A stretch of 64,000 nt of DNA from the NCBI RefSeq assembly GCF_013409045.1, contig NZ_JACCBT010000001.1, positions 8,658,669-8,722,668 of the forward strand. Reading direction: 5' to 3'. Below the pieces are notes generated by a model, which saw nothing but the letters and a program-made list of their open reading frames with translations, searched no databases and was not told where the DNA came from. Each line of letters begins with the position of its first letter. The first letter of the stretch is position 1. Origin of the DNA: Actinomadura citrea (GTDB lineage Bacteria > Actinomycetota > Actinomycetes > Streptosporangiales > Streptosporangiaceae). Position numbers and translations under genes: made by a program. Below, one piece after another: positions 42,020 through 50,638 of the stretch.

Positions 42020-42112
42020 CGCCCTCCCGTCGACGGCCGCACACCCGGAATTCTTCCCCTCCCCCCGCCGGATAGCCAGATTCACCACATACTGACTGAC
42101 CTGCACAAAAAA

Positions 42113-42126
42113 TGGACCTTCGGCCC
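42113..42126. promoter_or_regulatory. DosR-like box 3
   Basis: TGGACCTTCGGCCC between the divergent PRPP synthetase and DUF1918 genes, 59 bases before ATG 42185. It differs from box 2 at two positions in 14. Confidence 0.65.
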
Positions 42127-42184
42127 TGGTGGCGCCCTTCCGCTCGCCCGCACGATGGAATCAGGGTGACGTGAGGGGGACACG

Positions 42185-42388
42185 ATGCGAGCCAGCGAAG
42201 GCGACCGGCTGATCGTCCATGGACACCACGTGGGCGAGGCGGCCCGAAGGGCCGAGATCCTCGAAGTGCACGGACGGGACGGCGAGCCGCCCTACCTGGT
42301 GCGGTGGGACGACGGACACGAGACCACGTTCTTCCCGTCCTCGGACTCCACCATCGAGCACCAGCCGGCCGAGTGGGTGAAGCGGTAG
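42185..42388 (+). CDS. DUF1918 protein
   Basis: 67 residues, one DUF1918 SH3-like barrel: Glu-Gly-Asp-Arg-Leu-Ile-Val, Arg-Arg-Ala-Glu-Ile-Leu-Glu-Val, Gly-x-Pro-Pro-Tyr-Leu-Val-Arg-Trp-Asp-Asp-Gly-His-Glu and Phe-Phe-Pro-Ser-Ser-Asp. Relatives such as Rv0569 are in the mycobacterial DosR regulon. It leads a two-gene unit with the hibernation factor 17 bases downstream. Function unknown. Confidence 0.93.
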   Translation: MRASEGDRLIVHGHHVGEAARRAEILEVHGRDGEPPYLVRWDDGHETTFFPSSDSTIEHQPAEWVKR

Positions 42389-42405
42389 AGCGACGGGGGG
42401 ACGAC

Positions 42406-43209
42406 ATGGACCGCGCGACGACCAGGGCCGCTCCCGAGGTGGCCGTCGAACACCGGGGAAGGGTGCCCGAGGGCGCCACCGACTACGCGCGCTCCAAGGT
42501 CGGCGCGGTCTTCCGGCACGCGTCGGAGCCGGTGCTGTTCGCGCGCGTAAAGCTGATCATGTCGCCCGATCCGGCGGGGCCGCGTCCGGCGACGGCCCAG
42601 GCCAACCTGGACGTCAACGGCCGCCTGGTCCGGGCGCAGGTGGCGGCGCCGAGCATGACCGAGGCCGTCGACCGGCTCCACGACCGGTTGCTGAACCGGC
42701 TCGACCGGATCTCCCGGCACTGGGAGGCCCGCCGCGGCGCCTATCCCACGAGCCCCGCGCCGGGCCCGCACGAGTGGCGGCACGGCGCCGAGCCGACCCA
42801 CCGTCCGGACTACTACCCGCGTCCTCCGGAGGAGCGGGAGCTGATCCGGCACAAGTCGTTCACGCTGAGCGCCGAGACGCCCGACGAGGCGGCCTTCGAC
42901 ATGGAGGTGCTCGACTACGGGTTCCTGCTGTTCACCGACGTCGAGACGGGCGAGGACAGCGTCATCTACCCCGCCGACCACGGGTACCGGCTGGCGCAGG
43001 CGACCCCGCGCGGACGGGTGGGCACGCCCCGCGCCATCCCGCTGACGATCAGCCCGCGGCCCGCGCCCAGGCTGACCCTCCAGGAGGCGACCGAGCATCT
43101 GGAGGCGACCGGCCTGCGCTGGGTGTTCTTCCGCGACGCCGAGACCGAACGGGGCAACGTCCTCTACCACCGCTACGACGGGCACTACGGCCTGATCATT
43201 CCCGCGTAG
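42406..43209 (+). CDS. Long hibernation-promoting factor-like protein with two C-terminal domains
   Basis: 267 residues. Residues about 8-105 form an S30AE/HPF-like domain that binds the 30S decoding region. Then come two copies of the RaiA C-terminal dimerisation-type domain: about 142-205 (Lys-Ser-Phe-Thr-Leu, Ala-Phe-Asp-Met-Glu-Val-Leu-Asp-Tyr-Gly-Phe-Leu-Leu-Phe-Thr-Asp) and about 222-266 (Leu-Thr-Leu-Gln-Glu-Ala, Trp-Val-Phe-Phe-Arg-Asp). Architecture matches hypoxia-induced mycobacterial RafH/Rv0079-type factors. GGGGGG precedes ATG 42406. It would silence ribosomes in dormancy. Confidence 0.88.
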   Translation: MDRATTRAAPEVAVEHRGRVPEGATDYARSKVGAVFRHASEPVLFARVKLIMSPDPAGPRPATAQANLDVNGRLVRAQVAAPSMTEAVDRLHDRLLNRLDRISRHWEARRGAYPTSPAPGPHEWRHGAEPTHRPDYYPRPPEERELIRHKSFTLSAETPDEAAFDMEVLDYGFLLFTDVETGEDSVIYPADHGYRLAQATPRGRVGTPRAIPLTISPRPAPRLTLQEATEHLEATGLRWVFFRDAETERGNVLYHRYDGHYGLIIPA

Positions 43210-43610
43210 CGCGCGGCGGCGCCGAAGCCCTGACCGGCGGCCCCGTTTCGGTCGCCTTGAGTCCTTGAGGGCCCTTCCGTACGCATGATTCGGCCCGCCT
43301 CCGCATCCTCCACCAGGCGACAAGAAATCCCTCACCATCGGGTCTTGCGGCGCACTCCACCCCTGCTTACTATCCAGTAACCAAAGTCTGAATACGGTAA
43401 TGTTCGGATTTGGGCGGATTTCATATGCAGCCCACAAGGCGAGCGGAATCCAGGGCCGGCCATGCCCGCGACCGTTCATCACCGCGCAGCCGGCGCCGCG
43501 GGCCGCGCGGGAGGGTCCCCGCCTGCCGCCGTGCGCGCCGGCACGGACGCGGAAGGGTTCCGCGCTCCCGCCCCCTCTGGGCGACCCCCACCCCCTTGGG
43601 AGAAGCAAGC
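43210..43610. other. Intergenic region with an inverted repeat
   Basis: 401 bp. TTACT (43367-43371) and AGTAA (43376-43380) form an inverted repeat in an AT-richer patch (43360-43430), about 230 bases before the secreted propeller start; it is operator- or promoter-like. No coding sequence is supported. Confidence 0.4.
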
Positions 43611-44882
43611 ATGCACGCTGCGACCACCCCTGCCCGCCCCAGACCTCACCGTCGCCTGCGGAGCATCGCCGCCGCGGCCGTCCTGACGGCCGGTGCCATC
43701 GCCCCCGCCGTCACCGCGACCACCGCGCACGCGGCCCCCCTGCGCGAGGTGATGTTCGTCGGCAACAACTGGGAGGGCACCGCCGACGTCATCAAGTCCA
43801 GCGGCGACTTCGCCAAGATCGGCCGGATCAACGTCGTCCCCGACCGGAGCCAGCGGCTCACCGCGATCTACCTCAACCCGATCAACCTGGCCGTCTTCCT
43901 CGGCATCCGGGCCACCGCCGGCGAGGGGCACGACCAGCTCGTCGACGACCTGTACTCCACCCCCGACGGCTCCGCCCTGGTCGCCTCGCGGCCCAGCTTC
44001 GGCGACGTCGTCTCCATCGACCTGACCACCGGGAAGGTCAGGTGGCGGTTCGCCGTCTCGGGCTACCGCGCCGACCACATGTCGGTCTCCCCCGACGGCA
44101 CCAAGGTCGCCGTGTCGGCCTCGCTCGGCAAGGTCGTCCACGTCCTGGACATCAACACCGGCAGGCAGCTCGGCTCGTTCGCCACCGGCGACAAGCCCCA
44201 CGAGAACATCTTCACCAGGGACGGCAGGTACATCCTGAACATGTCCATCGGGAACGTCGAGACCGACTTCGACGACCCGTCCCAGGACTGGACCAAGGGC
44301 GACCGCCATCTCACCATCGCCGACACCTCGACCTACAAGGTCGTCAAGACCATCGACATGCGCTCGCGCCTGGACGCCTTCGGCCGCAAGGACCTGTCGA
44401 ACGCGATCCGGCCCGCGGTGTTCTCCCCGGACGAGTCGAAGCTGTACTTCCAGGTCTCGTTCTTCAACGGCCTCGTGGAGTACGACATGGCCACCGACAA
44501 GATCACCCGGGTGAAGACCCTGCCCAAGAACCCGGCCACCAGCGACGACCGCACCACCTTCGTCAACGACTCCCGCCACCACGGCCTGTCGATGAGCCCC
44601 GACGGAAGCAGGCTCTGCGTCGCCGGGACCATGGACGACTACGCCACCATCGTCAACCGCTCGTCCCTCCAGGAAGGCCCCCTGGTCACCGCGTCCAAGC
44701 CCTACTGGGCCACCGTCAGCGGCGACGGCCGCGCCTGCGTCATCTCCGAGAGCGGCGCCGACCAGGTCACCGCCATCGACTTCGGCACCGGCCAGAAGAT
44801 CACCTCCGTCCCCGTCGGCGACCACCCCCAGCGCGTCCGCCTGGCCCACGTCCCGGCCACCTGGACCGGCACCACCGGCTGA
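43611..44882 (+). CDS. Secreted YncE-like beta-propeller protein
   Basis: 423 residues from ATG 43611. The signal peptide has an Arg/His-rich n-region, an Ala/Val core and cleavage at Ala-His-Ala-Ala. The mature part is a seven-blade-type propeller (Ser-Pro-Asp-Gly-Thr-Lys-Val-Ala-Val-Ser, Val-Leu-Asp-Ile-Asn-Thr-Gly-Arg, Ser-Pro-Asp-Glu-Ser-Lys-Leu-Tyr-Phe). GGGAGA lies eight bases upstream. No enzymatic motif; probably a surface or extracellular binding protein. Confidence 0.85.
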   Translation: MHAATTPARPRPHRRLRSIAAAAVLTAGAIAPAVTATTAHAAPLREVMFVGNNWEGTADVIKSSGDFAKIGRINVVPDRSQRLTAIYLNPINLAVFLGIRATAGEGHDQLVDDLYSTPDGSALVASRPSFGDVVSIDLTTGKVRWRFAVSGYRADHMSVSPDGTKVAVSASLGKVVHVLDINTGRQLGSFATGDKPHENIFTRDGRYILNMSIGNVETDFDDPSQDWTKGDRHLTIADTSTYKVVKTIDMRSRLDAFGRKDLSNAIRPAVFSPDESKLYFQVSFFNGLVEYDMATDKITRVKTLPKNPATSDDRTTFVNDSRHHGLSMSPDGSRLCVAGTMDDYATIVNRSSLQEGPLVTASKPYWATVSGDGRACVISESGADQVTAIDFGTGQKITSVPVGDHPQRVRLAHVPATWTGTTG

Positions 44883-44909
44883 CCCCGCCCCCCGGCCCGC
44901 CGACAAGGA

Positions 44910-44938
44910 ACCGGCCCGCCCAGTGAGGGCGGGCCGGT
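44910..44938 (+). terminator. Terminator hairpin
   Basis: 12-bp perfect stem, ACCGGCCCGCCC (44910-44921) with GGGCGGGCCGGT (44927-44938), 28 bases after the propeller stop and before the convergent repeat-protein gene. Confidence 0.8.
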
Positions 44939-45019
44939 CTCGGTGTTCTTCCCGCCCTCCATGTCGAGACGGAGAGCGGCGGGTTCTGCCGGAGAAGCCT
45001 GGAACGCGGCTCTTCCAGC

Positions 45020-46087
45020 TCAGTCTTCGAAGTCCTCCTCGTCCGCGGACGCCAGGAGCGCTTCGACCACCTCCGTGTGAGAGGCGTTGAAGCGCCTGCT
45101 CACCTCCCTGGTGTACTTCCACCACGGGATGCCCTTGAGGCAGACCTCCAGGGCCTCCTCGTGGGTCCTGGAACCCTCGTAGTGGCGCACGTGGGCGTAG
45201 TCGTACAGGTTCACGCCCTGGGCGTGAGCGTCGAGCGTCTCCGCGTGAGTGGCGAAACGGGACCGCGTGGTCCAGTAGTCACCCGTATCGACGCCCTTGG
45301 CGTGAGCGTCGAGCACCTCCGCGTGAGTGGCCCCGTAGGCCCGAGCGGCCTCATAGTCCCCCACGTCGATGCCCTTGGCGTGAGCCTCCAGGACCTCCGC
45401 GTGAGAGATAGGCCAGATGCGGTGGCTCCGCGCCTCGCCGTAGCTTCCAACGACGATGCCTTCGGCGTGGACCTCCAGCACCTCCGCGTGGGTCGCGCCG
45501 GCTTTGCGCGCGGCGGCGTAGTGGGCCACGTCGATGTCGTTGGCGTGACCGACCAGGACATCCTCGTGTGAGGCGCCGTGCTTCCGCCGCGCGGTGGCGT
45601 AGCGCTCCACATCGATGCCCTTGGCGTGGGCCTCCAGCACCTCTGCGTGAGACGAGCTGTGGACCCGTGCGGACTCAGCGGTCCACCCCAGGACGGGATA
45701 CACCCATCCCAGCGCGTCGGCGTAGTAAGCCAGGTTGATGCCGATGGCGTCAGCCTCCAGCGCCTGCGCGTGAGAAGCGCCGACTTCCCTCGCCTTGGCG
45801 TACTGGTACAGGTAGATGCCGTTGGCGTGAGCCTCCAGCGCCTCCGCGTGGGTGGTTCCGGCCACTCGCGCCGAGGTGTAGTCCCCCAGGTAGAGGCTGC
45901 GGACGGCGTGAGCCTCCATGACCTCTGCATGGGTGGCACCCGCCCGCCGAGCCTCGACGTAGTGAGCCTTGTCGATGCGCCACTGCCAAGCCTTCAAATG
46001 GTCCAGCCAGGTGATCCTGGCCTCTGAGAGCTGACCCGGCGCGTCGTCGGCGGGAATGTGCGACTTGTTGACATGGATCTCGGCCAT
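45020..46087 (-). CDS. 11-fold His-Ala-Glu helical repeat protein
   Basis: 355 residues. After a 45-residue N-terminus the protein consists of about eleven units of 26-28 residues with consensus (Gly)-Ala-(Thr/Ser)-His-Ala-Glu-Val-Leu-Glu-Ala-His-Ala-Lys-Gly-Ile-Asp-x-x-x-Tyr-x-x-Ala-Arg. Units 3 and 9 have small insertions; the last degenerates before an acidic tail. Each unit looks like two short helices, so an alpha-solenoid is likely. The nearly invariant His pair per unit could bind metal or ligand. GAGGAA precedes ATG 46087. No family recognised. Confidence 0.85.
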   Translation of the reverse strand: MAEIHVNKSHIPADDAPGQLSEARITWLDHLKAWQWRIDKAHYVEARRAGATHAEVMEAHAVRSLYLGDYTSARVAGTTHAEALEAHANGIYLYQYAKAREVGASHAQALEADAIGINLAYYADALGWVYPVLGWTAESARVHSSSHAEVLEAHAKGIDVERYATARRKHGASHEDVLVGHANDIDVAHYAAARKAGATHAEVLEVHAEGIVVGSYGEARSHRIWPISHAEVLEAHAKGIDVGDYEAARAYGATHAEVLDAHAKGVDTGDYWTTRSRFATHAETLDAHAQGVNLYDYAHVRHYEGSRTHEEALEVCLKGIPWWKYTREVSRRFNASHTEVVEALLASADEEDFED

Positions 46088-46563
46088 ACGAGATTCCTCA
46101 CTCTCTGAAATCTTGGTTGTTGATGACTTCGATCGCGACCGTCCTAGAAATGCACGCCGCAGCAAGACGCCAAAAAACCCTTGGCGCGAAGCGGACAGCA
46201 CGGCAAGGGCTCGGAGAATCCATCTGTGCAGCTCAAGGCACATACCAAGATCGGCGATCAGGAAGTTGCGTCCATCTTCCGGTCAGTCATCCAACGCGAG
46301 TTAAGGAAAACCGGAAATGAGATCGGACGATCTGTGAAGCATTTCTCGGCGATTACAAGTGATCATCCTTTACCTGTGACGAAATGGTCACCCAGGGAAC
46401 GCCTCCGGCGACCACGACCGCGCAGGAATGACGGAGGCCTGCCGTTCCACTGGAGCGACGCGAGTGCTGCCGGACACCAGGCTCCGCACCTGCGTCCAAC
46501 AAGGGATCGCCGGTGTTCGGCGATCTCTTGTTGGATGGGGCCTGGTGGGAGGTGACGAACCGG
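46088..46563. other. Divergent intergenic region
   Basis: 476 bp of lower GC (about 46110-46400) between divergent genes. Apart from the hairpin at 46496 nothing is recognised; the low GC suggests promoter sequence or imported DNA. Confidence 0.4.
46496..46534 (+). terminator. Terminator-like hairpin before the 46564 gene
   Basis: A 16-bp stem with one G-T wobble: CCAACAAGGGATCGCC (46496-46511) pairs with GGCGATCTCTTGTTGG (46519-46534), with a 7-base loop. It ends 29 bases before ATG 46564, so it is either an attenuator of that gene or the end of an unseen transcript. Confidence 0.65.
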
Positions 46564-47115
46564 ATGGCTCTACGTGCGGATGTGGCCGCGATGCTCGCGG
46601 ACGCCGGGATGCACGACGCGGAGGTCGACGAGGCCGTCGAGGACGAGCATGTGCGGGTACGCGTCTATGGCGAGGTGGTCGCGGCGGTCGCCGCGTCCCG
46701 CCGCCCTGACGCAGAGCGCCGGATCGTGGCCCTGATCCTGCGCGATCCCGTTTCGTCGGTGGCCAAGACGGCGGTCGTCCAGCTCGTGGACGAGGTCGCG
46801 ATGAGGTCCGCCGGTCCGGGCGAGTTCCAGCGTTGGGCGGCCGGGCTCCTGCCGGAGCTGCGGAGACTCGATGCGGAAGGGCACGGCCCGTTCGTACGTC
46901 GCCGCGTCCACGACTGGTCGGTCTACCTGGCGATCGAGGACGGGCGGACGCCGGCCGCCGCCGAGTTGGCGGACACCACGCCCTGGATGCAGCGCATGCT
47001 CGCGGAGAAGGTCACCTCCCTGCCGGTTCTCACGCTGCTCGCCGAGGGCGGCGGGACGAGGAAGATACGGAACATCGCCGGGCGGCGGGCCGACACGCTG
47101 ATGAGAGGGCCGTAG
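46564..47115 (+). CDS. Hypothetical helical protein
   Basis: 183 residues. ATG 46564 is chosen because GGGAGGTGA is placed seven bases upstream. The sequence is helical (Val-Ala-Ala-Met-Leu-Ala-Asp-Ala-Gly-Met; Glu-Leu-Arg-Arg-Leu-Asp-Ala-Glu-Gly) and resembles HEAT-type repeat proteins loosely (Ala-Lys-Thr-Ala-Val-Val-Gln-Leu-Val-Asp). No signal peptide or membrane helix. Function unknown. It converges on the HD-domain gene. Confidence 0.65.
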   Translation: MALRADVAAMLADAGMHDAEVDEAVEDEHVRVRVYGEVVAAVAASRRPDAERRIVALILRDPVSSVAKTAVVQLVDEVAMRSAGPGEFQRWAAGLLPELRRLDAEGHGPFVRRRVHDWSVYLAIEDGRTPAAAELADTTPWMQRMLAEKVTSLPVLTLLAEGGGTRKIRNIAGRRADTLMRGP

Positions 47116-47121
47116 AGGACG

Positions 47122-47850
47122 TCAGGTCGCCTGGCCGGCGAGGGTGTGCCCCTGCAGGATGGCGGTGAAGCGTTCGTCGGCGCGGTCGAGCTGGCCGGTG
47201 ATGTGCTGTTTGATCCGCTCCTTGAGCGGCGTGTCGGGGCGGTTGACCAGGTCCTTGAGCTCCGGGACCAGCGGCCGGTACTTGCGGGCCAGCTTGCGGA
47301 GCTTCGGGCCGGTGGTGTGGATCAGGCCGACGCCGTTGTCGGTGAAGTCGGAGACCTTGATGATGCGGGCGGCCGGGTGGCGTTCCAGGCTTTCGACGAC
47401 GTGGGCGCGGTACTGGGCGTGGACGTCCCGGCCGCGGTCGTACACCGGGTTGGTGACGGCGCGGACGAGTTCGGCGACGCGCGGCCCGAACTCGGCTGAC
47501 AGGACGCCGAGGGCCGCCTCCGCCGGGTCGGCGTGCCCGTCCCCGGCCAGGTCGGTCGGGTGGTCCTCGACGGAGTCGTGCATGAGGGCGGCGACGAGGA
47601 GGTCCGCGTCGTCCACCTCGTAGTGGCACATCACGCGCAGCGTCACCCGGAGCAGATGGTTGACCACGGGCTCGCGGACGCGCCGGTCCTGCCGGTGCAG
47701 GTCGCCGGCCAGCGCGAGCGCCGTGCTCAACCGCCGCCAGTCCGGCTCACGGAACCGCAGGATCTCGCGGGAGAACCGGTCGCGGAGTCCGGCCTCGCCG
47801 TACACCTCGGTGATCGTGTGGAGCGGAAGAGTCTGCAGATAGCTGGGCAC
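47122..47850 (-). CDS. SpoT/RelA-type HD-domain phosphohydrolase
   Basis: 242 residues from GTG 47850 with GAGGGGAG three bases upstream. The HD residues are visible: His in Asn-His-Leu-Leu-Arg-Val, Leu-Met-His-Asp-Ser-Val-Glu-Asp (the HDxxED of Rel/SpoT and MESH1 enzymes) and a later Val-Ser-Asp-Phe-Thr-Asp-Asn in place of the usual Leu-Ala-Asp-Arg-x-His-Asn. It lacks the synthetase, TGS and ACT domains, so it is a stand-alone hydrolase, perhaps of (p)ppGpp or a related nucleotide. Confidence 0.85.
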   Translation of the reverse strand: MPSYLQTLPLHTITEVYGEAGLRDRFSREILRFREPDWRRLSTALALAGDLHRQDRRVREPVVNHLLRVTLRVMCHYEVDDADLLVAALMHDSVEDHPTDLAGDGHADPAEAALGVLSAEFGPRVAELVRAVTNPVYDRGRDVHAQYRAHVVESLERHPAARIIKVSDFTDNGVGLIHTTGPKLRKLARKYRPLVPELKDLVNRPDTPLKERIKQHITGQLDRADERFTAILQGHTLAGQAT

Positions 47851-48045
47851 CGTGCTCCCCTCGCGCGGAAGATGCGCCCGTCCGCGGGCCGGAGGGGCGT
47901 TCCCGCGTACCGATCCGACGCCGTCCGCGATCATCCGGTTCCGTTCCGTCGCGCGTTCTCGCTGGTCGTGGACGGCTCGGTCGGCGCTCGAAAGAATTCT
48001 CGAATCGAGCGATGAGTTCTCCGGACGGCGGCGGTCTACCCCGGC

Positions 48046-49569
48046 ATGACGACGACGCAAGAGCACGCAAGCGGCGGACAGCCGGAGACCGCGGCCCGGG
48101 GAGCGGGGGGCGGCCGCTCGAAGACGCCCGCCGTGATCCGGCTGCTGGTGCTGGCCACCTTCGTGGTGATCCTGAACGAGACGGTCATGATCAACGCGAT
48201 CCCGCGGCTGATGGCGGACATGAACGTCACCGAGCAGGCGGCGCAGTGGCTTTCGACCGCGTTCATGCTGACCATGGCCGCGGTGATCCCGGTGACGGGG
48301 TGGTTCCTGCAGCGGGTCACCACCCGCCGCGCCTACGCCACCGCGATGGGCGTCTTCCTCGCCGGGACGGCGCTGGCCTCGGTCGCGCCGGTGTTCGAGG
48401 TGCTGCTGCTCGCGCGGATCGTCCAGGCGACCGGCACCGCGGTGATGATGCCGCTGCTGATGACCACGCTGATGACCGTCGTGCCGGAGGAGGACCGCGG
48501 CCGGGTGATGGGCAACGTGACCATGGCGATCTCGGTCGCGCCGGCGATGGGCCCGGCGGTCTCGGGCCTGATCCTGCAGCTCGGCTCGTGGCGGCTGCTG
48601 TTCGCCGCGGTGCTGCCGATCGCGGCGCTGGTCACCTGGCGCGGCCTCGGACGGCTGGAGAACGTCGGGGAGCCGCAGGCCGGCACCATCGACTGGTTCA
48701 GCGTCGCGGCCGCCGCTCTCGGTTTCGGCTCCCTGGTGTACGGGCTGAGCAGGTTCGGGCAGGGCAGTGCGGTGCTCCCCGCGGCGCTCGTCGCGGTCGG
48801 GGCGGTCACGATCGCGGTGTTCGCCCTCCGCCAGCTCCGGTTGCAGCGCCGCGACGTCCCCCTGCTGGACCTGCGCGTCCTGCGGCACCGCACCTACACC
48901 CTCTCGCTGCTGCTGATGGCCCTCGGGTTCATGGCGATGATGGGGTCGATGATCCTGCTGCCGATCTACCTGCAGAACCTGCGCGGCCTCTCGCCGCTGG
49001 AGACGGGCCTGCTGATGATGCCCGGCGGGCTGGCGATGGGGCTGCTCGGCCCGGCCGTGGGACGGCTCTTCGACCGCTTCGGCGGGCGGATGCTGATCAT
49101 TCCCGGGGCGGCGGGCATCGTGCTCGCCCTGGCCGGGTTCACCCAGATCTCGGCGACGATGCCGTACTGGCAGGTGCTCGGCCTGCACTCGCTGCTCATG
49201 GTGTCCCTGGCGGCGGCGTTCACCCCCGTGTTCACCCTCGGCCTCGGGGCGCTCCCGGCCCCGCTCTACTCGCACGGCAGCTCGATGCTGGGCACCCTCC
49301 AGCAGGTCTCCGCGGCCTTCGGCACCGCGCTGGTGGTGACCGTGATGGCCGGGCGCGCCGAGAGCCGGATGGCCGACGGGGTCACCGCCACCCTCGCCCA
49401 GCTCGACGGGATGCGGCTGGCGTTCGTCATCAGCGCCGCACTGTCCCTGGCGATGGTCGGGGTCGCGTTCCTGCTGCCCAGGCGCGCGAAGGCCGCCGAC
49501 GAGTCCGATGTGCCGGCCGCCGAGGAGCCGGAGGCCGCCGACCGGATCCTGGAGCCCGCCCCCTGCTGA
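48046..49569 (+). CDS. MFS drug exporter, DHA2 family
   Basis: 507 residues, about 14 membrane helices. Helix 1 has Val-Ile-Leu-Asn-Glu-Thr-Val-Met-Ile-Asn-Ala-Ile-Pro-Arg-Leu, the DHA2 variant with Glu. Other motifs are Pro-Val-Thr-Gly-Trp-Phe-Leu and Gly-Pro-Ala-Val-Ser-Gly. Related to LmrB/EmrB multidrug pumps. The C-terminus is acidic. No regulator is adjacent. Two stem-loops (49586-49661) end its transcript. Confidence 0.93.
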   Translation: MTTTQEHASGGQPETAARGAGGGRSKTPAVIRLLVLATFVVILNETVMINAIPRLMADMNVTEQAAQWLSTAFMLTMAAVIPVTGWFLQRVTTRRAYATAMGVFLAGTALASVAPVFEVLLLARIVQATGTAVMMPLLMTTLMTVVPEEDRGRVMGNVTMAISVAPAMGPAVSGLILQLGSWRLLFAAVLPIAALVTWRGLGRLENVGEPQAGTIDWFSVAAAALGFGSLVYGLSRFGQGSAVLPAALVAVGAVTIAVFALRQLRLQRRDVPLLDLRVLRHRTYTLSLLLMALGFMAMMGSMILLPIYLQNLRGLSPLETGLLMMPGGLAMGLLGPAVGRLFDRFGGRMLIIPGAAGIVLALAGFTQISATMPYWQVLGLHSLLMVSLAAAFTPVFTLGLGALPAPLYSHGSSMLGTLQQVSAAFGTALVVTVMAGRAESRMADGVTATLAQLDGMRLAFVISAALSLAMVGVAFLLPRRAKAADESDVPAAEEPEAADRILEPAPC

Positions 49570-49585
49570 ACAAGCGGTGCCTGCT

Positions 49586-49661
49586 GAACGGGCCGGTGGT
49601 GAGCCTCGCTCTCGCCTCGGCCCGTTCGGCGTGGGGCGGGCCTTGCCGGTCACCGGCAAGG
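49586..49661. terminator. Paired terminators between convergent genes
   Basis: GAACGGGCCG (49586-49595) with CGGCCCGTTC (49618-49627), a perfect 10-bp stem, and CCTTGCCGG (49641-49649) with CCGGCAAGG (49653-49661), a 9-bp stem. They separate the MFS gene from the leftward DUF523/DUF1722 gene. Confidence 0.75.
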
Positions 49662-49666
49662 GGCGG

Positions 49667-50638
49667 TCACAGGTAGTGGCGCAGGACCAGGTCGGCGGGA
49701 TACGGGTCCAGGTAGGTCTGCTGGGTCAGGTAGTCGAGGCCCTCGCCCATGGCGTGGTGGCGCAGGAGGGCCATGGGGACGCTGAGGGGTGCCTGGCCCT
49801 GCCGGTAGGTCTCGATGGCGGCCAGAAGGTCGTGGCGGCGGGTGTCGTCGAGGTGGTCGCCGAGCATGCCGAGGAGGTGCTGGAGGGCGTTCATGTGGCG
49901 GCCGCGCTTGGGACGGACGGCGAACGCCGCGCAGAACACGTGCCGGTAGTCGTCCTCCAACTCGTCCCGCGGACGGGTCCCCGCCTGCGCGACGATCCGT
50001 CCGAGCCCCTGGTAGGCGGACGGTTCGTGGGCGAGGACCTGCAGCTTGTGGCGGCTGTGGAAGGCGACGAGGTCGCGGGGCCGCCAGTCGGCGTCGAAGA
50101 GCTCGCGGAGCCGGGCGTGGGCGTAGATGCGCTCGATGAAGTGCTCGCGCAGGACGGGGTCGCGGAGGCGGCCGTCCTCCTCGGCGGGCAGATCCGGGAG
50201 CGCCTCGCGGACGAGGTCGGCGAACACCCCGCGGCCCTGGCGGTCCACGGGCTGGCCGTCGGTGCGCTCACCGGGCTTGCCGGAGGCGTAGCGCGGCAGC
50301 CGGAACAGCCCGCAGGACGGCGAGCGCGACTTGAGCACGTAGCCGTCCAGGTCCTCCAGCTGGGGGACGCGGGTCTCGGCGAGCGCGGTCATCGCGGCGG
50401 TGTGGTCGGCGGACCCGTCGTGGGTGACGAGGTGCCCGTCGGTGAGCAGCCGCAGCGTCGGACGCGGTGTCCCGAGGCCGATCTCCATCTCCGGGCATAC
50501 CGGGACCCAGTCGACATGCGGGTCGAGGGCGTCGGTCAGGAACCGGTCGCGGCTGTGGCCGGCGTTGTAGCGGACCGGGGCCCCCAGCAGGCAGCTCGAC
50601 ACCGCCAGCCGGGGACGCGGATACGGGCCGCCGGTCAT
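49667..50638 (-). CDS. DUF523-DUF1722 (YbgA-like) protein
   Basis: 323 residues. The DUF523 part (1-165) has Val-Ser-Ser-Cys-Leu-Leu-Gly-x-Pro-Val-Arg-Tyr-Asn, Val-Cys-Pro-Glu and Leu-Lys-Ser-Arg-Ser-Pro-Ser-Cys-Gly. The DUF1722 part (180-323) has Leu-Val-Ala-Phe-His-Ser-Arg-His-Lys. Cys and His positions suggest metal or cofactor binding. Its ATG overlaps the stop of the ECF sigma gene (ATGA). YbgA-like genes are repeatedly linked with photolyase and light-responsive MerR regulators; a role in photoprotection is inferred. Confidence 0.92.
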   Translation of the reverse strand: MTGGPYPRPRLAVSSCLLGAPVRYNAGHSRDRFLTDALDPHVDWVPVCPEMEIGLGTPRPTLRLLTDGHLVTHDGSADHTAAMTALAETRVPQLEDLDGYVLKSRSPSCGLFRLPRYASGKPGERTDGQPVDRQGRGVFADLVREALPDLPAEEDGRLRDPVLREHFIERIYAHARLRELFDADWRPRDLVAFHSRHKLQVLAHEPSAYQGLGRIVAQAGTRPRDELEDDYRHVFCAAFAVRPKRGRHMNALQHLLGMLGDHLDDTRRHDLLAAIETYRQGQAPLSVPMALLRHHAMGEGLDYLTQQTYLDPYPADLVLRHYL

